Of a stretch of DNA of 64,000 bases, positions 25,965 through 38,540 are shown in pieces. The translations under genes and the position numbers were made by a program. Where the stretch lies: the NCBI RefSeq assembly GCF_017052595.1, contig NZ_JAFIDB010000001.1, forward strand, positions 124,001 through 188,000. Reading direction: 5' to 3'. The notes below the pieces were generated by a model. It saw only the letters and a program-made list of their open reading frames with translations, was not told the DNA's origin and made no database searches. Positions within the stretch are counted from its first letter, which is position 1, and each line of letters opens with the position of its first letter. The stretch comes from Mycoplasma procyoni. Lineage in GTDB: Bacteria > Bacillota_I > Bacilli_A > Mycoplasmatales > Metamycoplasmataceae.

Positions 25965-26483
25965 TTAGTTTTTGAAATAGATAGCTATTGCTCTTTGTCC
26001 TTTTGAGTGAGTGTGATTTGTGTGTTGAATAATTATTTGAATCAAGAAAGAAAACTTTTTATTTGTTTCATCAACTTTAAGATTAAAAACGAAACTTTCA
26101 TTTTCTTGAGGTTTTAAAGAAAGAATTTGGTCTGAAATAACTTTTTCTTTTGCAAGTTCGTTTAGAGCTTTTAAAATGTCTGGATTATCCTTTTGTTCAG
26201 CAGGGATTTTTTTTCTAAATTTATCTCTAAAACTTTCAAAAGTTTCAGATTCATTTAAGATTTTTATCTCAAGATTTTTAAAGACTTCATTTTCTTTAAT
26301 TGTTTCACCTGGAGCATAATCAGAATTGTTATAAGTTTCTTTATAAACGAAATTTTCTCCTTCTTTAAACTTTACATCTTCTTTTTTAGGTTCTTGTGGT
26401 TGCGAATTACAAGACAAAAAGGAAAAGGCAGGAATTATCAAAGTTGAGCTAGTGATTGCAATCTGTTTTAATAACTTTTTCAT
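25965..26483 (-). CDS. Lipoprotein of unknown function
   Basis: A 172-residue lipoprotein. The signal peptide is basic then hydrophobic (MKKLLKQIAITSS), with lipobox FSFLSC and the acceptor Cys at about residue 25. The remainder is Lys/Glu-rich with no recognised domain. ATG 26483 follows GAGGAG and lies 35 bases inside the end of the ABC ATPase gene, so it is translated from the same mRNA. It may be an accessory surface subunit of the ABC system; this is inferred from position only. Confidence 0.7.
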   Translation of the reverse strand: MKKLLKQIAITSSTLIIPAFSFLSCNSQPQEPKKEDVKFKEGENFVYKETYNNSDYAPGETIKENEVFKNLEIKILNESETFESFRDKFRKKIPAEQKDNPDILKALNELAKEKVISDQILSLKPQENESFVFNLKVDETNKKFSFLIQIIIQHTNHTHSKGQRAIAIYFKN

Positions 26484-27171
26484 AGAATAACTCCTCTAAT
26501 GTTTTTTCGTTTTTTGGTCCGTGATAGTAAATTTTTCCTTTGTGAATTAAAGTAACATATGAAGTAAACTCATCGATTTCTTTTAGGATGTGAGAGCTTA
26601 TAAAAATGGTTTTTCCTGCTTTATTAAGATCTGTAAGAATCTTAAATAACTCATATCTTGCTGAAGGATCTAAGTTAGCTGCAGGCTCATCCAAAATTAA
26701 AATTTCAGGATCATGAATTAGAGCTTGAATTAGCAGTATTTTTTTCTTTTGACCTGAAGAAAAACTGTAAGGTTTTTTGTTTTTTAGTTCTAAAATACCG
26801 AATTTTTCGAGTAATTCGTCAATTTTTTGTTTTGCATCTTGTCTTTTAATTTTAGACAATTCTGCTAAATAAACTAAGTATTCAAAACTTGTTAGTCCTT
26901 TTGGGAAAAGAGCATTTTCAGGCACATAACCGATTTTTGATTTTGCTTCTTCACTTCTGTGATCTTTTCCATCGATTAAAACTTCACCTTGATAAGAACT
27001 AAAAGCATCTATTATTGTTTTAATTGTTGTTGTTTTTCCGGCTCCATTTTCTCCAATAAAAGCATGGAAAGTACCTTTATGAACTGAAAAAGAAATGTCT
27101 TTAACTCCTTGATCAGATTTAGGGTAAATTTTAGTTAGATTTTTAAGTTGAAGAATGTGATTATTTTCCAT
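26449..27171 (-). CDS. ABC transporter ATP-binding protein
   Basis: A 240-residue ATPase. Walker A is GENGAGKTTT, signature SFSSGQKKKIL, Walker B LILDEPAANLDP, and the switch His is in SSHI. It resembles ATPases of the CcmA/ABC-2 type. Its ATG overlaps the stop of the permease gene (TAATG), and its end overlaps the lipoprotein gene by 35 bases, so the three form one operon. Confidence 0.9.
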   Translation of the reverse strand: MENNHILQLKNLTKIYPKSDQGVKDISFSVHKGTFHAFIGENGAGKTTTIKTIIDAFSSYQGEVLIDGKDHRSEEAKSKIGYVPENALFPKGLTSFEYLVYLAELSKIKRQDAKQKIDELLEKFGILELKNKKPYSFSSGQKKKILLIQALIHDPEILILDEPAANLDPSARYELFKILTDLNKAGKTIFISSHILKEIDEFTSYVTLIHKGKIYYHGPKNEKTLEELFYEKVIKTDCNH

Positions 27172-28970
27172 TATTTATAATCCTTTCTTCTAAATTTTTC
27201 AAAAGTAATTCCACCTAAAATAGAAATAATTACTAATCAAATTATAATGTTTAGATTTCTTGAAATTACTACTTTTTGATTTTCATGGTAGCTATATACT
27301 TCATCAACGCTTTGGAATAAGAAGTTATTACTGTTTTCTAAACTAAAACGATAAATAACTTTGTTATCAACTGTTTTTTGAATTGCTGAATAAGAAGAAT
27401 AACCACCTAATGTGTATTTTTTGTCATCAATTTTGATGTCAAATTTTGCAGGGTCGTAAGTTTCATTAATTGAATTTTCTGTTTTTAAAAGAGTTTTTAG
27501 TAAATCATTGTATTCAGTGTTAAAGTATAAGAAATAAATTAGTGCTGTTGCAAAGTAGATTTTTTTCTCTGTGATATTTCTAATTTTTTGAGTATCGATA
27601 ACTTCTTTTAATAGCTCAACATTATTGTCAATTACACTTGAAAAGTTTAGTTGATCATCACTTACATTTGTTGAAACTGCAGAAGTAATTAAATTAAGAA
27701 TTTGTTCTTTTGTTGCTGTTTTTTCTGTATTTTTGAAAAGTTTGTGAGCAAAGTCGCTGAATGCTTTAGACTCTAAAGCTTGTGAAATAATGCTTCATTT
27801 TAGTTTTCCGACTAAGTCATCAGGAACTGCAATAACTTTTTCATCTTCAGGGAAACTAACATCAAAATTAGAAGCATTTTCTCTTGCATAAACTATTTCT
27901 CTGTCTTTAAGATCGCTGAATTGAGAATTGTTTTTTAGTGAACCCGGAACAATAAATTTATTAATTGTTTCTAAAGGATTATCTTTGTCTTGTGTTGGTA
28001 GTTTTAACAGATTTCCTGTATTTAAAGAAAGTTTATAACTTTTTTCTCCTGATTCAAGATTATTATAGTAAAGATAATTGTTTAAATTGTTATTATTTGC
28101 TTTTGAAAGCAGAGATAAAGCATCTTTATCTTTTGTGTTGTAAACATCTAAAAATTGATAAGGCGTTGCTAAAAGTGCATAGATTTGTCAAGCAGTTGAT
28201 GAGTTTTTGGCACGACTTTGCGCAAGTTCTAAAAACTCTTTTTCTTTTGCACTAAATGTCGCATTATCAACTTTTTTAGGAATGATATAAAATTCATCTT
28301 TATTGTTGTTTAAATAGAATTTTTCAACATCAAGTAATCTACCTGAGTCGTAATTTGGATATTCAATGTTTAAGTCTTGGGCAAACTTATTTGCACTTGA
28401 TGTTGAATAACTGGATAATAAGCTTCCTCCAATTGTAATAGGCATAAAGAATAAAAGTGGTACTGAAATTGCAATTTTAGATGAGAATTTTAAGCTTACT
28501 AAAATAGAAACAAGTCCAAAAAATAAATAGATAAATAAAGGGCTGAAAAATGCTCAAACAAAAGGTAAATTCAGTGTTTGTGAATAAATTAAGTTAAAAA
28601 ATAAAGGAATAATAATTATGAAATAAGAAACTAAAGATCAACAAATTCCTCAAAATAGGAAATTGACTAATTTAGTTGTAACAATTTGTTTTCTTGTGAT
28701 GCTTTTTGAAAAAACGATGATTTCAATTCCTTCTCCTTGCAGGTCTTTAAAGATGTTTAAACCCTTTAAAGAACCGAAGATACTTGAAAGGACTCCATTA
28801 ATCAAAATATTTACATAAAAGATTGAAATAAAGCTTTCAAAACTTTGCTGCAAGCTAAAATTAATAATCAAAATAGGAATGATTATTAATAAATTAATTA
28901 ACGGAATAAAAATTGTACTTTTCTTTTTTCAAAGCAGATGATTTAAAAAAATAAAATATGATTTATTCAT
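27171..28970 (-). CDS. ABC-2-like permease with large extracytoplasmic domain
   Basis: A 599-residue membrane protein. The N-terminal third holds about five hydrophobic segments, for example after MNKSYFIFLNHLLWKK; residues from about 190 to 560 are mostly polar and the last segment, VVISRNLNIIIWLVIISILG, is a membrane helix. So an extracytoplasmic domain of nearly 400 residues is inserted. Its stop overlaps the ATPase start. The transported substrate is unknown. Confidence 0.75.
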
Positions 28971-29049
28971 TTTGTCTTTCTACATAACAACAACTTTATA
29001 GAATACTATTTAAATTATATAAAATAAATTCTTTTTTAGTGTAAAAAGA

Positions 29050-29077
29050 CAAAAATAAAAAGCACAAAAGTGCTTTG
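29050..29077 (-). terminator. Terminator of the MacB-type ATPase gene
   Basis: AAAGCAC with GTGCTTT around a four-base loop, then T-rich sequence on the minus strand, directly after the stop at 29078. Confidence 0.75.
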
Positions 29078-29932
29078 TTAAAGGATTTTTGGGTTTTTAT
29101 TAATTACAATTTCTGAAATTTTCCCTAATTTTAGTTTAATAACTTTGTTGCAAAGTTCAGCAACTGAAGGATCGTGAGATACCATGACAATTGTTGTTCC
29201 ATAAGTTTTATTGATGTATTGAAGAACTTTCAGAACAGCTTTTGAAGTCTTTTCATCAAGCGCACCTGTTGGTTCATCAGCGAAAATGATGTTTGCATTT
29301 TTTGCAAGCGCTCTCAAAATAGAGATTCTTTGTTGTTGACCTCCTGACATTTGAGAAGGATATTTATATTTAATATCTTCGATCTCAAATTCTTTAAATA
29401 AGTCTTCAATATTTAAAACTTTGGATTTATCTTTTTGTAAATAAGCTCCTGTTTCAACATTGTCATAACCATTTAGGTTTTGGAGAAGGTTGTAACTTTG
29501 GAAAATGAAACTTACATTATTTCTTCTAAATTCTGTGAGTTTTCTGTCGCTGTAGTAAGTTAAGTTATTGTTAGCTACTATAACTTCTCCTTCAGATGCA
29601 CGATCTAAACCAGAAATAATGTTTAGTAAAGTTGATTTTCCTGAACCGGATTTTCCAAATAATACAGCAAAATCCCCTTTTTCGATGTTTAAAGTAATTC
29701 CTTTTAAAACAGGAGTTACAACATAACCAGAAAGATATGATTTTTTAAGATCAATAACTTCAATGATGTTGTTTGATGTGTTTTGAGTTACTATATTTCC
29801 CGTTTTCTTTTTTGGTCTGTTATTGGCTTTTTTAATTTTTCTAATTTCTTTTTTAGTTAAAACTACTGCTTCTGTTGTTGCTGAAACATCTGTTTTTTCT
29901 GTATTTTTGTTATTTTTTGAAAACAATGCCAT
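29078..29932 (-). CDS. MacB/LolD-type ABC ATPase with basic N-terminal extension
   Basis: A 284-residue ATPase. The core from about residue 57 has Walker A GKSGSGKSTLL, the family insert FIFQSYNLLQNL, signature MSGGQQQRISI, Walker B IIFADEPTGALD and switch His VSHD. The first 50 residues are Lys/Thr-rich and not part of the ATPase. Its ATG overlaps the stop of the permease (TAATG). Such ATPases power FtsX-type permeases that act mechanically across the membrane. Confidence 0.92.
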   Translation of the reverse strand: MALFSKNNKNTEKTDVSATTEAVVLTKKEIRKIKKANNRPKKKTGNIVTQNTSNNIIEVIDLKKSYLSGYVVTPVLKGITLNIEKGDFAVLFGKSGSGKSTLLNIISGLDRASEGEVIVANNNLTYYSDRKLTEFRRNNVSFIFQSYNLLQNLNGYDNVETGAYLQKDKSKVLNIEDLFKEFEIEDIKYKYPSQMSGGQQQRISILRALAKNANIIFADEPTGALDEKTSKAVLKVLQYINKTYGTTIVMVSHDPSVAELCNKVIKLKLGKISEIVINKNPKIL

Positions 29933-32900
29933 TATTTTCCTTTCAGCAAGTAAATTGCTTTTATTTTATTTAAATTAAATCATGCAATTACAGAAGTTAC
30001 AACAAAGACAAAGATTAAGATTGCTAAAGAAATTAGCACGTGCCATCATTTAAGTGCCATCAATAATACAATCGAACTTGATGAAATTAAGAAGGCATTA
30101 AATAGAGCGATAGCACCAATAACAAAAGGAATTGCAATTAGGGTTGAAATTATAATTAAAGGTAAATAAACACCAAAGAATAGCTTAATTTTTTCTCAGT
30201 TATTGTAACCTAAAATAGAGAAAATTGCTATATTTTTTTCGTTTTCTGTAATGATCATATTTGAGATCATAATTAAGATAACAATTGAAACAATAAAGAG
30301 AATAATTACAGTTGCTAAAGTTAATTTAGAGACTGTTGTTGAGATGTTTTGCACAAATCCTATTTCAATATCTTTAGCATCTACTTGTGTTGAGATTGCT
30401 TGATAAACATTTTTTGAATAAAGCTTAATAAAGTTATTTACAGCTTGTTTAATCAGCTGTGAGTGTTCTTGTTTAAAGCTTGCTTTTGTGATGTTTTCAT
30501 AAGATAAATCAATGCTTGAGTCAACTTTATTGTCTTTGATTTCTCAGTTGATTAAGTCAATTACTTGCTGTTCGCTGTAGCCAGAAAGCACCAGAGAACC
30601 AACTTGAGAACCTTTTGTTGCAAAGAGTTGTGCAAAGTAATTTTCGTATTCTTCTGGAGTTTGAGGGTTGATTGTATCAGCACCAAATCAGTATCCAGAA
30701 ACTGAATAAAGTCCTGTAGATGCGATTGTTTGTTTTGGAAGTTCATCATTAGATAAAATTCCATTGAAAGCATCTGGTCCTTTTAGATCTAATAATCCTG
30801 TAAGTTTGTTTGCGACTTCTTTAGTTGTCGCAAGCTCACTATTAATATAAGTGTCAATTAGACCAATAATTCTAAATTTAGCTCTTGGAACTGCTTGATC
30901 AGAAATTTTGTTGAGATATCTTTGAGTTGAGTTTCTAATTTCAAGTTCAATTTGGTCTCCTAAATTTAGATTGTGTTTTTGTAAGAACACATAGTTAACT
31001 AATAAAGGATAGACATCGTCTTTAATTTCTGTTTTTTCTGCAACTTCTAAAAGGTTATTTTGGTATTTATCTTGAATTTGAATGTATTTAGATTTGGTTT
31101 CATAACCATAAATTTTTAGTTGTTGTTCTGAACCAAATCCTGTTTCAATATAGCTGTAAGTTTCGTTTGTTTTGTTATCAAACTGAACTCCGTTAAAGGC
31201 TATATAGAAATCATCTGAGTCAATTTTTGAATAAGCATCAACAAGGAATTTTCTGTATTGATCTCTGTATTGTTTTGTTGTAATTGCTTCTTTTTGGTAC
31301 TCTTTTGTTTCAGGATTGTAAGACATGTATCAGAACTTACCAATGGTTGAAACACTTGAGTCATTAATGTATTTAAAGTAATTTTGAGGATTTTCTAAAG
31401 TTCCTACATACTCAAATTCATATTCAGAATTCTCTGTTTTTATCTTTTGAGTCTGTATATTTTGTGTTTTTTCAATCTTTTTAATAGTGTCTTCAGAAAT
31501 TTTGAGTGTTCTGATTCTTTGACTATCAGGCATTGAGTTTAAAACAACATCTCATGGCGAAATTGATAAAGAAGATTCTACTTGAAGTTGTAGTGAAGCC
31601 CTTGTTAAAATGTGTGGGCTAAATTCTTCTGGATTTCCGTTTTTATCTGATTCTCCGTTTACAAGAGATCTACCAGGTCTGAAATATGAGTTGTTTTCAA
31701 GGTTAGATTCTGAAGCTTCTCCTAAAGGAACATACAGTAAGTTTTGGAGTTCGTCTTTAGAGAATTTAGAGTAAGCTCCACCTTCTTTTGTAGGCGTAAT
31801 TAAGTCTAATTTGTATTTGTATTTTCTGTTTTTGTAGGTTGTATTAACTGTTGATTCAAAAATTCCATTTGAAGCAATTGAGAATAAAGAAATAAAGGTT
31901 GTTAAAACAGTTGAGATCATTAGTGACATTAATTTTCAGAATGAGTTAATTGTCAGTGAGATTCCGAATTTTGTTTTAATATTTCTTTTTCTAAAGGCTG
32001 AAGTAATTGTTTGTGAAACTTTTCCAACACTAATTTCAGCAATTCCAGACATTAACTCAATTGGTTTTTTTCTTAGAATAATTAAAGCAGAAACAATAAC
32101 TACAAAGGATAAGATTACAAAAGGAACTAAAGTTGAAAACATAAACGGAATTAACTCAAAACTTAAGTTTTCTGTAGGAAGCGTTCAGTAACTTGAGAAA
32201 CTCTGTTTTAGCGGGCTTTGAAGAATTAAACCAAGGGAATAACCGGCAATTCCTCCTAAAATCGAAGTTACAAAAGGGAACGAAATAAATGAAAAGGCAA
32301 TTTTAAGTGAGCTATAACCTTGAGCCCTTAAAATACCAATTACTTTATTTCTAGTTGCTATATATCTTTTTGTAATGAAAACTGTAGAAATTAAAACAAG
32401 AATTACAAGAATTAAAACAATGTAGAAGTTGGCAGAGTTAATTGCTAAAATCATTGAAAAAGCTGTTGAAATTCTTAGTGTTCTTTCAGGATTGATAACA
32501 TCGAATTCGTCTGTAGTAAAGGCTTTTTTAACACTTGCTTCAGCATAGTTTTGTGAAATTTTAAGATTTATATCATTGTTAAACTCTTTAGCCTGTGTTT
32601 TGTCTTTTAGTTTGACTAGATAGTAGTTTTTAATAGCGTTTCCTCTAAAGGATTCTCTTACACGGTCAAATCCGTATTTATTAACATAGACAAGACCTTG
32701 TGTTTTTGAGTTTACCTGTAAGTTTTCTTCGTTGATTACAGGGAAAATGTAGTCAATTGTTGTATCAGTTCCTACTATTAAGAATTTAGAACCATTAACA
32801 TTAATTACGTATTTTTCATCTAAAGAATCAATTAGTTTGTTAAGTTCTAAATAGCTTGTTGGCAGTTTTTCTGTGTAAACATTTTTACCATTTTCATTTA

Positions 32901-33255
32901 AGAAACTTTGATTTACTTTTGCAACAAGTGATCTGATATCTTTAAAAACAATTAATTTGTTTTCTTCTCTGATTACAGTTGCTGCATCAATAAATTTATA
33001 GAATAGATTATTAAGATTTATATCAAAGATTTTAAGATCTTTTGTTTGGTTGTTTTCTGTTGTTGAGAAGATTTTTTTGTCAAGATGACTTACAAAAGCT
33101 AAGTCCAGTGAAAGCTCGCTGCTTGAGTGATTTTCCAGTTTGTAATCATAAATTTGATCACCTAATAAAACATGGAATCTGTCTCTAATATTTTCTCTTC
33201 AGTCTTTGTTTGTTGTAATAATTTTTGAAAAATCTACAATTCTTGAATCAAGCAC
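29932..33255 (-). CDS. FtsX-type permease, C-terminal part (after in-frame TAA)
   Basis: 1,107 codons continue in the same frame as the part encoded upstream, following a TAA at 33256-33258. A GTG comes directly after the stop but has no ribosome binding site. Membrane segments follow two FtsX modules: helices 2-4 of the first near 32454-31936, helix 5 near 31900, a second external domain, then helices 6-8 near 30300-29940. The protein ends AIYLLKGK. The part lacks the first membrane helix, so if translated alone it would not be a normal permease. It is either a separate gene product or a broken remainder. Confidence 0.75.
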
Positions 33256-36200
33256 TTAAGTTAAGTTAGCGTTGTTTTCTTCACCATTTTGAGCACTTGG
33301 GTTTGTTGTAAATCAAGCTGCTACTGTTGGGAAAATTACACCTTGGTAAGTTGAAGCAACAACATCAGAAAGACCTAAAGCTTGCATAATTGAGCTTTGT
33401 TGTGAGAATGTTTTTAAGACATTTTCAATGATTTCTTTTTTAGAATCATTTTCTAAAAGTTTGTTGATGTTGCTGAAACCTTTTTTAAGATAATCAAAGT
33501 ATTTACTTGCTCCATGGAATTTTCTAAAGTGAGCAATTTGTGCAATTGAAGAAACAAATTGTGCTTTGTTTTTGGAAATTCAAATGGCCAGTGTTTCTTT
33601 ATGTTGCTCTGTTTGTTTTGTAAATAGCTCGCTTGTAAATAGTTTATTTACTTCTTGAGCAAGCGCACTGTTTTGAGAATTGCTTGAAAAGATTTCTTGT
33701 GAAGTTTCAAAAGGTTGAAGAATTCCTCTTCCCAGTGGTTGAATATCTTGACCAAAAGCCAATGTTGCTTGTGAGAAGTTTGCTTTATTATCATATAAAG
33801 TAGTGTTGTTTAAAATTTGGTATAACTGACTTGATTTGTTGTTAACTGTATCAAAAATTAAATTAAAGGCTTCGTTGAGTTCTGCTTGTGATAGTTGTGG
33901 ATTTTCTGTAATAAATTTAATTCAGAAATCATAGAAAACAAGTGAGTTGACAGCTGCTGAAAATTCAGAGGTATGAACAACATCAGAAACAATTGCTTTT
34001 GCTTTGTCTTTAGCTTGAATTAGCGCTGTGTTTCCGCCTGCATCTTGAAAACTTTCATTAAATAAAGCATATAAATTATCAGCAATTGATAAGTTATCAT
34101 TTTGTTTTATAAAGTAATTTCCTTGCTTTTTATAAGCGTTTAGCTTAAAGAAATTGATGATTGTTTTTAGTTCGTTCAGTCTCTTTAAAATCTCTGTTTT
34201 ATTGTCATAAATTTCGCTATTTTTAAAGAGGTTTTTCTTGATGAAAGCAATGTCGGAATTATCTAAAACAAAGGAATTTTGTGTTATTTTAGAAATTAAT
34301 TGGTCTGTTTTTGTTTCAAGATCTTCATAGTTTGCATAAGAAAGAATTTCAAGGTTTTGCAAGCTAAATAAATCTAGTTTTTGATCATCTTTGTCAGGTA
34401 CAGAATAATAAACAGTGAAAGCGCCTTCGTATTTTGTTTTCCCTGAAAGATTTAAAATACTTTTAATAGCATTATTCACCTGAACTCTTGTGTTAGAGTC
34501 TTTGAATAAAGCAGCAATAAAAGAAACTGCAAGTTCTGTGTTTTTGAGTGTTTTTGTAACAAAAGTTACTTTTTGAGGGTTCTTGGAGTTTGCTACAGTT
34601 TTATAACCTTCAAAGTATGTGTTATTTAAAGATGTTTCTACAACTGATAAGAGTTGTTTTTTATCAAAATTGTTGATTAATGTTTTAATCCCTTCTTTGA
34701 CATTTGAGAAGTTTAGTTCTGTTTTTGTAAGATCTTTGTTTGCATTAATCTTATTAAAAATTTCTTTTAGTGTGTTTGTTAGTTGGTCTTTGATTTTTGA
34801 TTGAGCATAATTTTTAATTAGTTGATTAAAGATTATCCCTTTGTATCTGTTTTCTGAGTTGTCATATAGTGTTGAAAATAAAGAATCGAAATTGATTTGA
34901 TCAACAATTTTAATTGCCCCTTGTTTAAAGGTGTCATAATTAATTGATTTTAATAAAGGAACAACTAAGTCAGCTTGCCCGAAGTAGTAATAAGCTTTAA
35001 GTTCTGAATTTTCTTGTGTATCTCATTTTTGAATGTATCAGTTATGAACTTCGCTTAAAAACTGTTTAAAATCGAAGGAATCAACCATTATTCTAATTCC
35101 TTCTAGAAACTCAATAGGACTGTTTATTGTTGTTTTTAGATAATTTAGAGGGGCAATTTCGATTAGGTTTTTTCAGAATGAAAGTCCGAAATTATCAAGC
35201 ATTTTTCCGAGTTTTTCAAACTCTTCAAAGAAATAATCTTTTTGTTCTTGAAGTGTTGGTTTTAGAGAGATTTTTTCTTTGATTTTGGAAATGAAATCAC
35301 TGATAATATCGTTTAAGAAACCATCATTATTTTGGTTAGTTGCAATATAAAGAGTTTCAAAAATCATTTTTTGCATTAAAGCAAAGTCGTTTTTACCGTT
35401 AATAAAGATTTGGTAGTATCCTGTTTCAGCTCAAGCTTGCTCCATTGCACTTAAAAGTTTTTCGATGTTTTCAAGTTGAATGTAGTGTTCTGAAATTAAG
35501 TCACTATTTACAATAGCTTTTTTGATGCTATCAGTTAAGCTTTTAATTGTTTTATTTGTCTCAATTTCTTTTAAAAGTTCTGATGAAGGAGTTCTGTATA
35601 AAAATGGCACAGAGTATGAGTTTGAGAATTCATCATTTTCTTTAAATCAACCATTTTGTCCAATTTTAGCATCTAAAATTAAGTCGTTTGAAGCAATGAA
35701 TTCATTAAGTTCATAGATGCTTAAAGATGATTTTGTTTTGTAATAAAAAGGTTCTCAATTTTCGTTATTTTTTACGAAAATACTGTAATTTCCTTTATTT
35801 TCGCCTAAAGCATACTCTAAAGAAGGGGTTGTTTTAGACTTTAAAATTACTACTTTTTTATTTGTTTCTTCAGTTTCAAAGATTGAGTCTTTATCTTTGT
35901 ACATTATATTGATAAACTCAATTCTTGGATCAATAAAGTTTTTATTAGGTACATAACCTTGGAAGATTGCTGCAATTATTTGAGTTGAAAAATCAACATT
36001 AATTTCGTTTTTTTGGATTGAAGTATCTTCAGGTAAAAATAGGTTACTTTTTTGTAAAGTTTCATTAAAAAGCTTACCAACGTTTTGTGCCTGATTTTCT
36101 CTGTATAAATCATTAGAAATACCAGAATCAATGAATTGGTAGATTTTGTTTTCTCCAGTTGAATCGTTGATTGAGTTAACTGTAATAAACTTTCTTTCCC

Positions 36201-37728
36201 CAATTTCTAAAACTCTTTTGTCTTCGTTTATGTCTTTATAAATAGCTTCTTTTACTGTTTGACTAACAGCGTTTTTTAGTTTTAGATAACTCAATTCAAC
36301 TATGTCACTGTTAGATAGTTGATAGAGTTGCTCATTTGTAAGCTCTCTAATGTTTAATTCATTTCCGAGGTTTTCTAAATCCTTTATAAAAACTGTTTTT
36401 GAAGGGTCTTTTTTGTCTTTGAGTTCAATCACTAAATCATCTTTAGAAAGTCTTTGTGAGATTGTTTTAGATTGATTTTTAGCATCTGTTGTAACTATTT
36501 CTTTTTGTCAAAAACTTAAGGACTCAATTTTAGTAAACTCTTGTGGTTGTTCTTCTTTTAGTCTTTTTAAATAGATTGAAAAGGCGTTTGAGAATCTGTG
36601 TTTGTCAGAAATATCATAAAGTTTATAAGTAACTTTTTTGTATTTGATTTCAGTTGAAGTTGTAGAAATTCAAGCTTTATTTAGTTTGTATGTATTTGCT
36701 TTTGCAAAAGAAAAAGTTTGCGGAAATTCTACAGAATAATCATTTGCAATTGAAAGATTTTTAATAACTGGTGATGTGTTATTTGAAACTTTCATTTTTC
36801 CTTCAGGCTTATAAACTGTGTTATAGTTTCAGGCAATGGTTGGTTGAGCTCATTGTGCTATGTCATCTCAATTAAAAAGATCGGAAGAATAATCTCTTCT
36901 TCTAATAATTTTTCAAGAAGATCCATTTCTTTCAAAACCTAAAATTCTTGCTGTATCTTCTTCAGAAACTAAATAAAGTAAACCAAAATTATCTCAAGTA
37001 TTAATTTTAGCAGCATCAAAAGTTGCCTCACGTGTTTCAACATTTATAGCAAGTCTATTGATGGCAGAAACCTGACCATCAGAACCAGCATTAAACAGAC
37101 CTCCGACTTCCCCTCTAGAAACTATTGTAACAACATCATTTAGTGTGTATTGTTTGTCTAAAACTATAGTAGAATCCTTTTTTAAAGTAACAACTGATTT
37201 AGCTTCTGTATATGAACCATCTGCATTTAGTTTGTATTTTTTAAAGAGTTTTGTTTTGTCTTTAAGGACACTAAAAGTTGCATTAGCTAAATCGTAACTA
37301 AATTCTTTTTTGCTGAGATCATAGGTGTTTTTGTTAATTTCGTATTGCACCTTAAATTCATTTGCACTAATATAAAAGTTACCTTCTTCTCCTTGAATTC
37401 CAAGTTCAGAAAGCTTAATGAAGTTTGATGGCAGTCTTAAATTTGTGTTTGAAATAACTTCATTATTAGCAATAGTATATTCATTTTCTTGTGATTTATA
37501 ATAAATGCTATTTTTATTAGAATTAGCAAAGTTGATATCTAAATCCACAGTAGAATCGTGTAGTTTAGATACCTGACTATATCTATCAACCTCTCTTCTA
37601 AAAGATTCTTTAACACTAAAAAGAAGTGAAAAAACTCCTGTAGTCAAAAAAAGTAAAATAGATAAACTTATAACGGTAATTTTGTTTTTAGAAAGTGATT
37701 TAAAAATTTCTTTTAATAACTTAAACAA
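33256..37728 (-). CDS. FtsX-type giant permease, N-terminal part (ends at in-frame TAA)
   Basis: 1,490 residues to the TAA. It starts MFKLLKEIFKSLSKNKITVI, giving a cytoplasmic helix and then one membrane segment (about residues 16-38). The rest is an extracytoplasmic domain rich in Asn, Lys and Phe with many Trp (TGA). The full reading frame to 29932 would be 2,598 residues and needs only one sense codon at the TAA. I read all gaps between the TGA-limited frames and found no other stop. Large FtsX permeases of this kind exist in other mycoplasmas. The ATPase partner is at 29078-29932. Confidence 0.8.
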
Positions 37729-37820
37729 AGCAAACCTCCTGTTAATAAATATTTTTAAATTATATACTAAAATCGCTTAAGTGTTATTTTTTAGGCCTTT
37801 TGGCACAAAAAAATATATAA

Positions 37821-37847
37821 AAAATATCAGGTTGCCCTGATATTTGT
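37821..37847 (-). terminator. Terminator of the L11-L1 operon
   Basis: AAATATCAG-GTTGCC-CTGATATTT hairpin followed on the minus strand by T6, just after the rplA stop. Confidence 0.85.
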
Positions 37848-37849
37848 TA

Positions 37850-38539
37850 TTAATCAAATTTGATTTTGATTGATGGCCCCATTGTTGATGAAACTGTTAG
37901 GTTTAAGATGTAAGCACCTTTAACAACGCTTGGTTTTAATTTCTTAATTAATGAAATTAATGTTTGAGCGTTTTCTGCTAAAGCTTGAGTTGACATTGAT
38001 GTTTTCCCGATTAATGAGTGAACAATACCTGATTTGTCAGCTCTATAGTTAGCTTTTCCTTTTTTGATTTCTTCAACTGCTTTTGCAGGAGTTGGAGTAA
38101 CAGTTCCTGTTTTAGGGTTAGGCATTAATCCTTTAGGCCCAAGTTTTTTTCCGTATTTTCCTAAAACTGGCATCATTTTTGGATCAACTACCATTACATC
38201 AAAATCGAATAAATCATTTTTAAGCGCTTCTTCTAATTCTCCAGTTGTGTAAACTAAGTCAGCTCCTGCTTCTTTAGATGATTTTTGCATTTCTGGGTTA
38301 TCTGTAGCAACTAATACTCTAACTGTTTTTCCTGTACCGTGTGGTAGAACAACAGCTCCTCTTAATTGTTGGTCAGCTTTTCTTGTGTCAAGGTTTAATC
38401 TAATAGCTAAATCTACTGAAGCATCAAATTTTGCATAAGAAGTTTTCTTTACAAGTTCCATTGCTTCTTCTAATGTGTAAACTCTGTCTTTTTCAACAAG
38501 AGCTTTAGCACTTTGAAGTTTTTTACCAATTTTTCTCAT
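37850..38539 (-). CDS. rplA: 50S ribosomal protein L1
   Basis: A 229-residue L1. The segments LPHGTGKTVRVLV, MPVLGKYGKKLGPKGLMPNP (the L1 signature) and GPSIKIKFD at the end are characteristic. I chose ATG 38539 (MRKIGKK), one base after the rplK stop, over a GTG five codons upstream that lies within rplK. L1 also binds its own mRNA to repress L11-L1 synthesis in many bacteria. Confidence 0.97.
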   Translation of the reverse strand: MRKIGKKLQSAKALVEKDRVYTLEEAMELVKKTSYAKFDASVDLAIRLNLDTRKADQQLRGAVVLPHGTGKTVRVLVATDNPEMQKSSKEAGADLVYTTGELEEALKNDLFDFDVMVVDPKMMPVLGKYGKKLGPKGLMPNPKTGTVTPTPAKAVEEIKKGKANYRADKSGIVHSLIGKTSMSTQALAENAQTLISLIKKLKPSVVKGAYILNLTVSSTMGPSIKIKFD

Positions 38540-38540
38540 A

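Noticed and set aside
30561-30773. Minus-strand frame overlapping the FtsX gene in another phase
   Set aside because: It overlaps the well-supported FtsX frame and has no motif or start signal.
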